In this document: in pieces, positions 41,505 to 42,335 of the stretch
How positions within the stretch are numbered: the stretch's first letter is position 1
Layout of the letters: each line of letters starts with the position of its first letter
From: Candidatus Nanopelagicales bacterium
GTDB taxonomy: Bacteria > Actinomycetota > Actinomycetes > S36-B12
Length of the DNA: 42,335 nt
Assembly: GCA_017854795.1 (NCBI GenBank)
Contig: JAFMHB010000011.1
Location: forward strand, 1 to 42,335
Direction: 5' to 3'
Notes under the pieces: generated by a model
Databases searched by the model: none
Told to the model about the DNA's origin: nothing
What the model saw: only the letters and a program-made list of their open reading frames with translations
Made by a program: the position numbers and the translations under genes

Positions 41505-42335
41505 CAGTTATTCACCCGCGCATTTGTACCGTTGGCGAGATGCTGCAGTACTTGTTGGGCGTATTGCGCAGGTGATTTCTCTGCGAGATATTGCCGGCGT
41601 TGGGACTCAATGTCTTCGGGGTTGTGGGGGTGGGCGATTCGTTGCTCAATTGCTTGAGCAACCATGATCGCGCTGACGTCGTCGGGTAAACGATCAATAA
41701 ATGCAGGTGTGTCAACGTCAACGCACACACCCCGACTCCCCAACGCTGGTGTTCCATGGGCAGCCATGTCACTCAGTGGGCCGGCCACACCCAACAAAGG
41801 GCTGATGCGTAACTGAACACCCAGGTCAATTGCCAAGATGTAGTCGCGATACTCAGTCTCGCTGGTGTAACCGGTGATTTTGAAATCGAATATTCCTGTG
41901 TGCCGGGCCCGCTCCTCAAGGGATGCTTGAACCTCGGGTTGAGCCGAACCAACAAAGTGCAGCGACACCGTGTGCCCCCACTGGGTGAGCCAGGCTGCAG
42001 CCTCAACGAGGACGTCAGCCATTTTGGTGCGGGTGTCAATGAACCCGAAAGAGGCCAAGTGAATCGTGTCTGCGGGGTACTGATCGAATCCGAGATTGCG
42101 ACGAGCATGTAATCGCATGTCGCTGGTTATGTGGTCACTCTTCGGGGCCCGGTACACCGCAAAGGGGAGAATCACCGGATCAAGGCCCGTCTCCCTCAAG
42201 ATTCGTTCTTTGGCCATAGGTGTGTGTAGGAACAGTTGTTTAACTTTGTGTGCCACTTCCCAGTAGCCGGCATTTTGTAGAAGTCGAAGGTCATCAAGTT
42301 GTTGGTAGAAGGGCGGGTGGATCACCGTTCGCCCG
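41504..42335 (-). CDS. GT4-type glycosyltransferase, 5'-truncated at window edge
   Basis: The frame stays open to the window end (codons before the GTG at 42325 read GER), so the N-terminal part is missing. The visible 277 residues are the C-terminal half of a group 1 GT-B enzyme: a VKQLFLHTPMAKERIL segment, IHLASFGFIDTRTKMADVL, LHFVGSAQPEVQASLEERA, then a LGVQLRISPLLGVAGPLSDMAAHG donor region broken by a few residues. In place of the usual E..G..EA motif the text reads LLGVAGPLSDM, so the metal-free donor site is atypical. It is coupled to the downstream GT4 gene. Confidence 0.75.
   Translation of the reverse strand, partial: GRTVIHPPFYQQLDDLRLLQNAGYWEVAHKVKQLFLHTPMAKERILRETGLDPVILPFAVYRAPKSDHITSDMRLHARRNLGFDQYPADTIHLASFGFIDTRTKMADVLVEAAAWLTQWGHTVSLHFVGSAQPEVQASLEERARHTGIFDFKITGYTSETEYRDYILAIDLGVQLRISPLLGVAGPLSDMAAHGTPALGSRGVCVDVDTPAFIDRLPDDVSAIMVAQAIEQRIAHPHNPEDIESQRRQYLAEKSPAQYAQQVLQHLANGTNARVNN

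Noticed and set aside
1-42335. Mobile elements, CRISPR arrays, tRNA or rRNA genes
   Set aside because: I looked for transposase or integrase motifs, regularly spaced repeats and cloverleaf-like segments and saw none, despite the mosaic look of the island.

Overview
This window is a dense surface-glycan biosynthesis island, probably from a streamlined actinobacterium (for example a freshwater member of the Actinomycetota). The lineage is inferred from four things: roughly 50 percent GC, very short or overlapping gene junctions, many GTG starts, and a recurring TANNNT hexamer exactly 6-7 bases ahead of start codons, which is the usual layout of actinobacterial leaderless promoters. I see no rRNA, tRNA, insertion sequence, CRISPR array or phage gene. 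I annotate 39 protein genes; the first and last are cut by the window edges. No stretch of 300 bases lacks a gene.

Layout. (1) 1-6265, plus strand: CDP-3,6-dideoxyhexose enzymes RfbH and RfbG, a PglK-like ABC flippase and a large membrane protein, as an overlapping set. (2) 6269-14292: a membrane acyltransferase, a phytanoyl-CoA-dioxygenase-like protein, a GT2, a second large membrane protein, a methyltransferase coupled to a DUF6492 protein, and a GT-B glycosyltransferase. (3) 14310-22395: a pseudaminic acid locus, pseF-pseB-pseC-pseH, then an opposing pair (C-methyltransferase plus a second DUF6492 protein), then methyltransferase-GNAT-pseI. PseG is not in the window. (4) 22375-32251: GT-B and GT2 enzymes, an epimerase-like SDR plus sugar aminotransferase plus GT-A operon, a membrane protein with a GT-A-like partner, a GT2 and a CgeB-like protein. 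(5) 32256-42335: UDP-xylose synthase, a GT2, a DUF2304 anchor, an FkbM methyltransferase, a DPM1-like GT2, GT4 enzymes, a methyltransferase-GT2 fusion and a GT-C-like membrane protein.

How it works together (inference). Soluble enzymes make several activated sugars: a CDP-3,6-dideoxyhexose, CMP-pseudaminic acid or a variant, UDP-xylose and an amino-deoxysugar. About a dozen cytoplasmic glycosyltransferases assemble them on a carrier. Methyl-, acetyl- and acyltransferases and a dioxygenase decorate them. The ABC protein is the likely flippase, and four polytopic proteins are candidates for extracytoplasmic GT-C transferases or polymerases. No initiating phosphoglycosyltransferase, Wzx, Wzy or Wzz is visible.

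The most unusual features are the repeated methyltransferase-DUF6492 module, the split pseudaminate pathway without PseG, a DUF2304/DPM1 pair separated by an inverted FkbM gene, an SDR whose catalytic Tyr is Asn, and a compact alternating-strand layout driven by back-to-back leaderless promoters.
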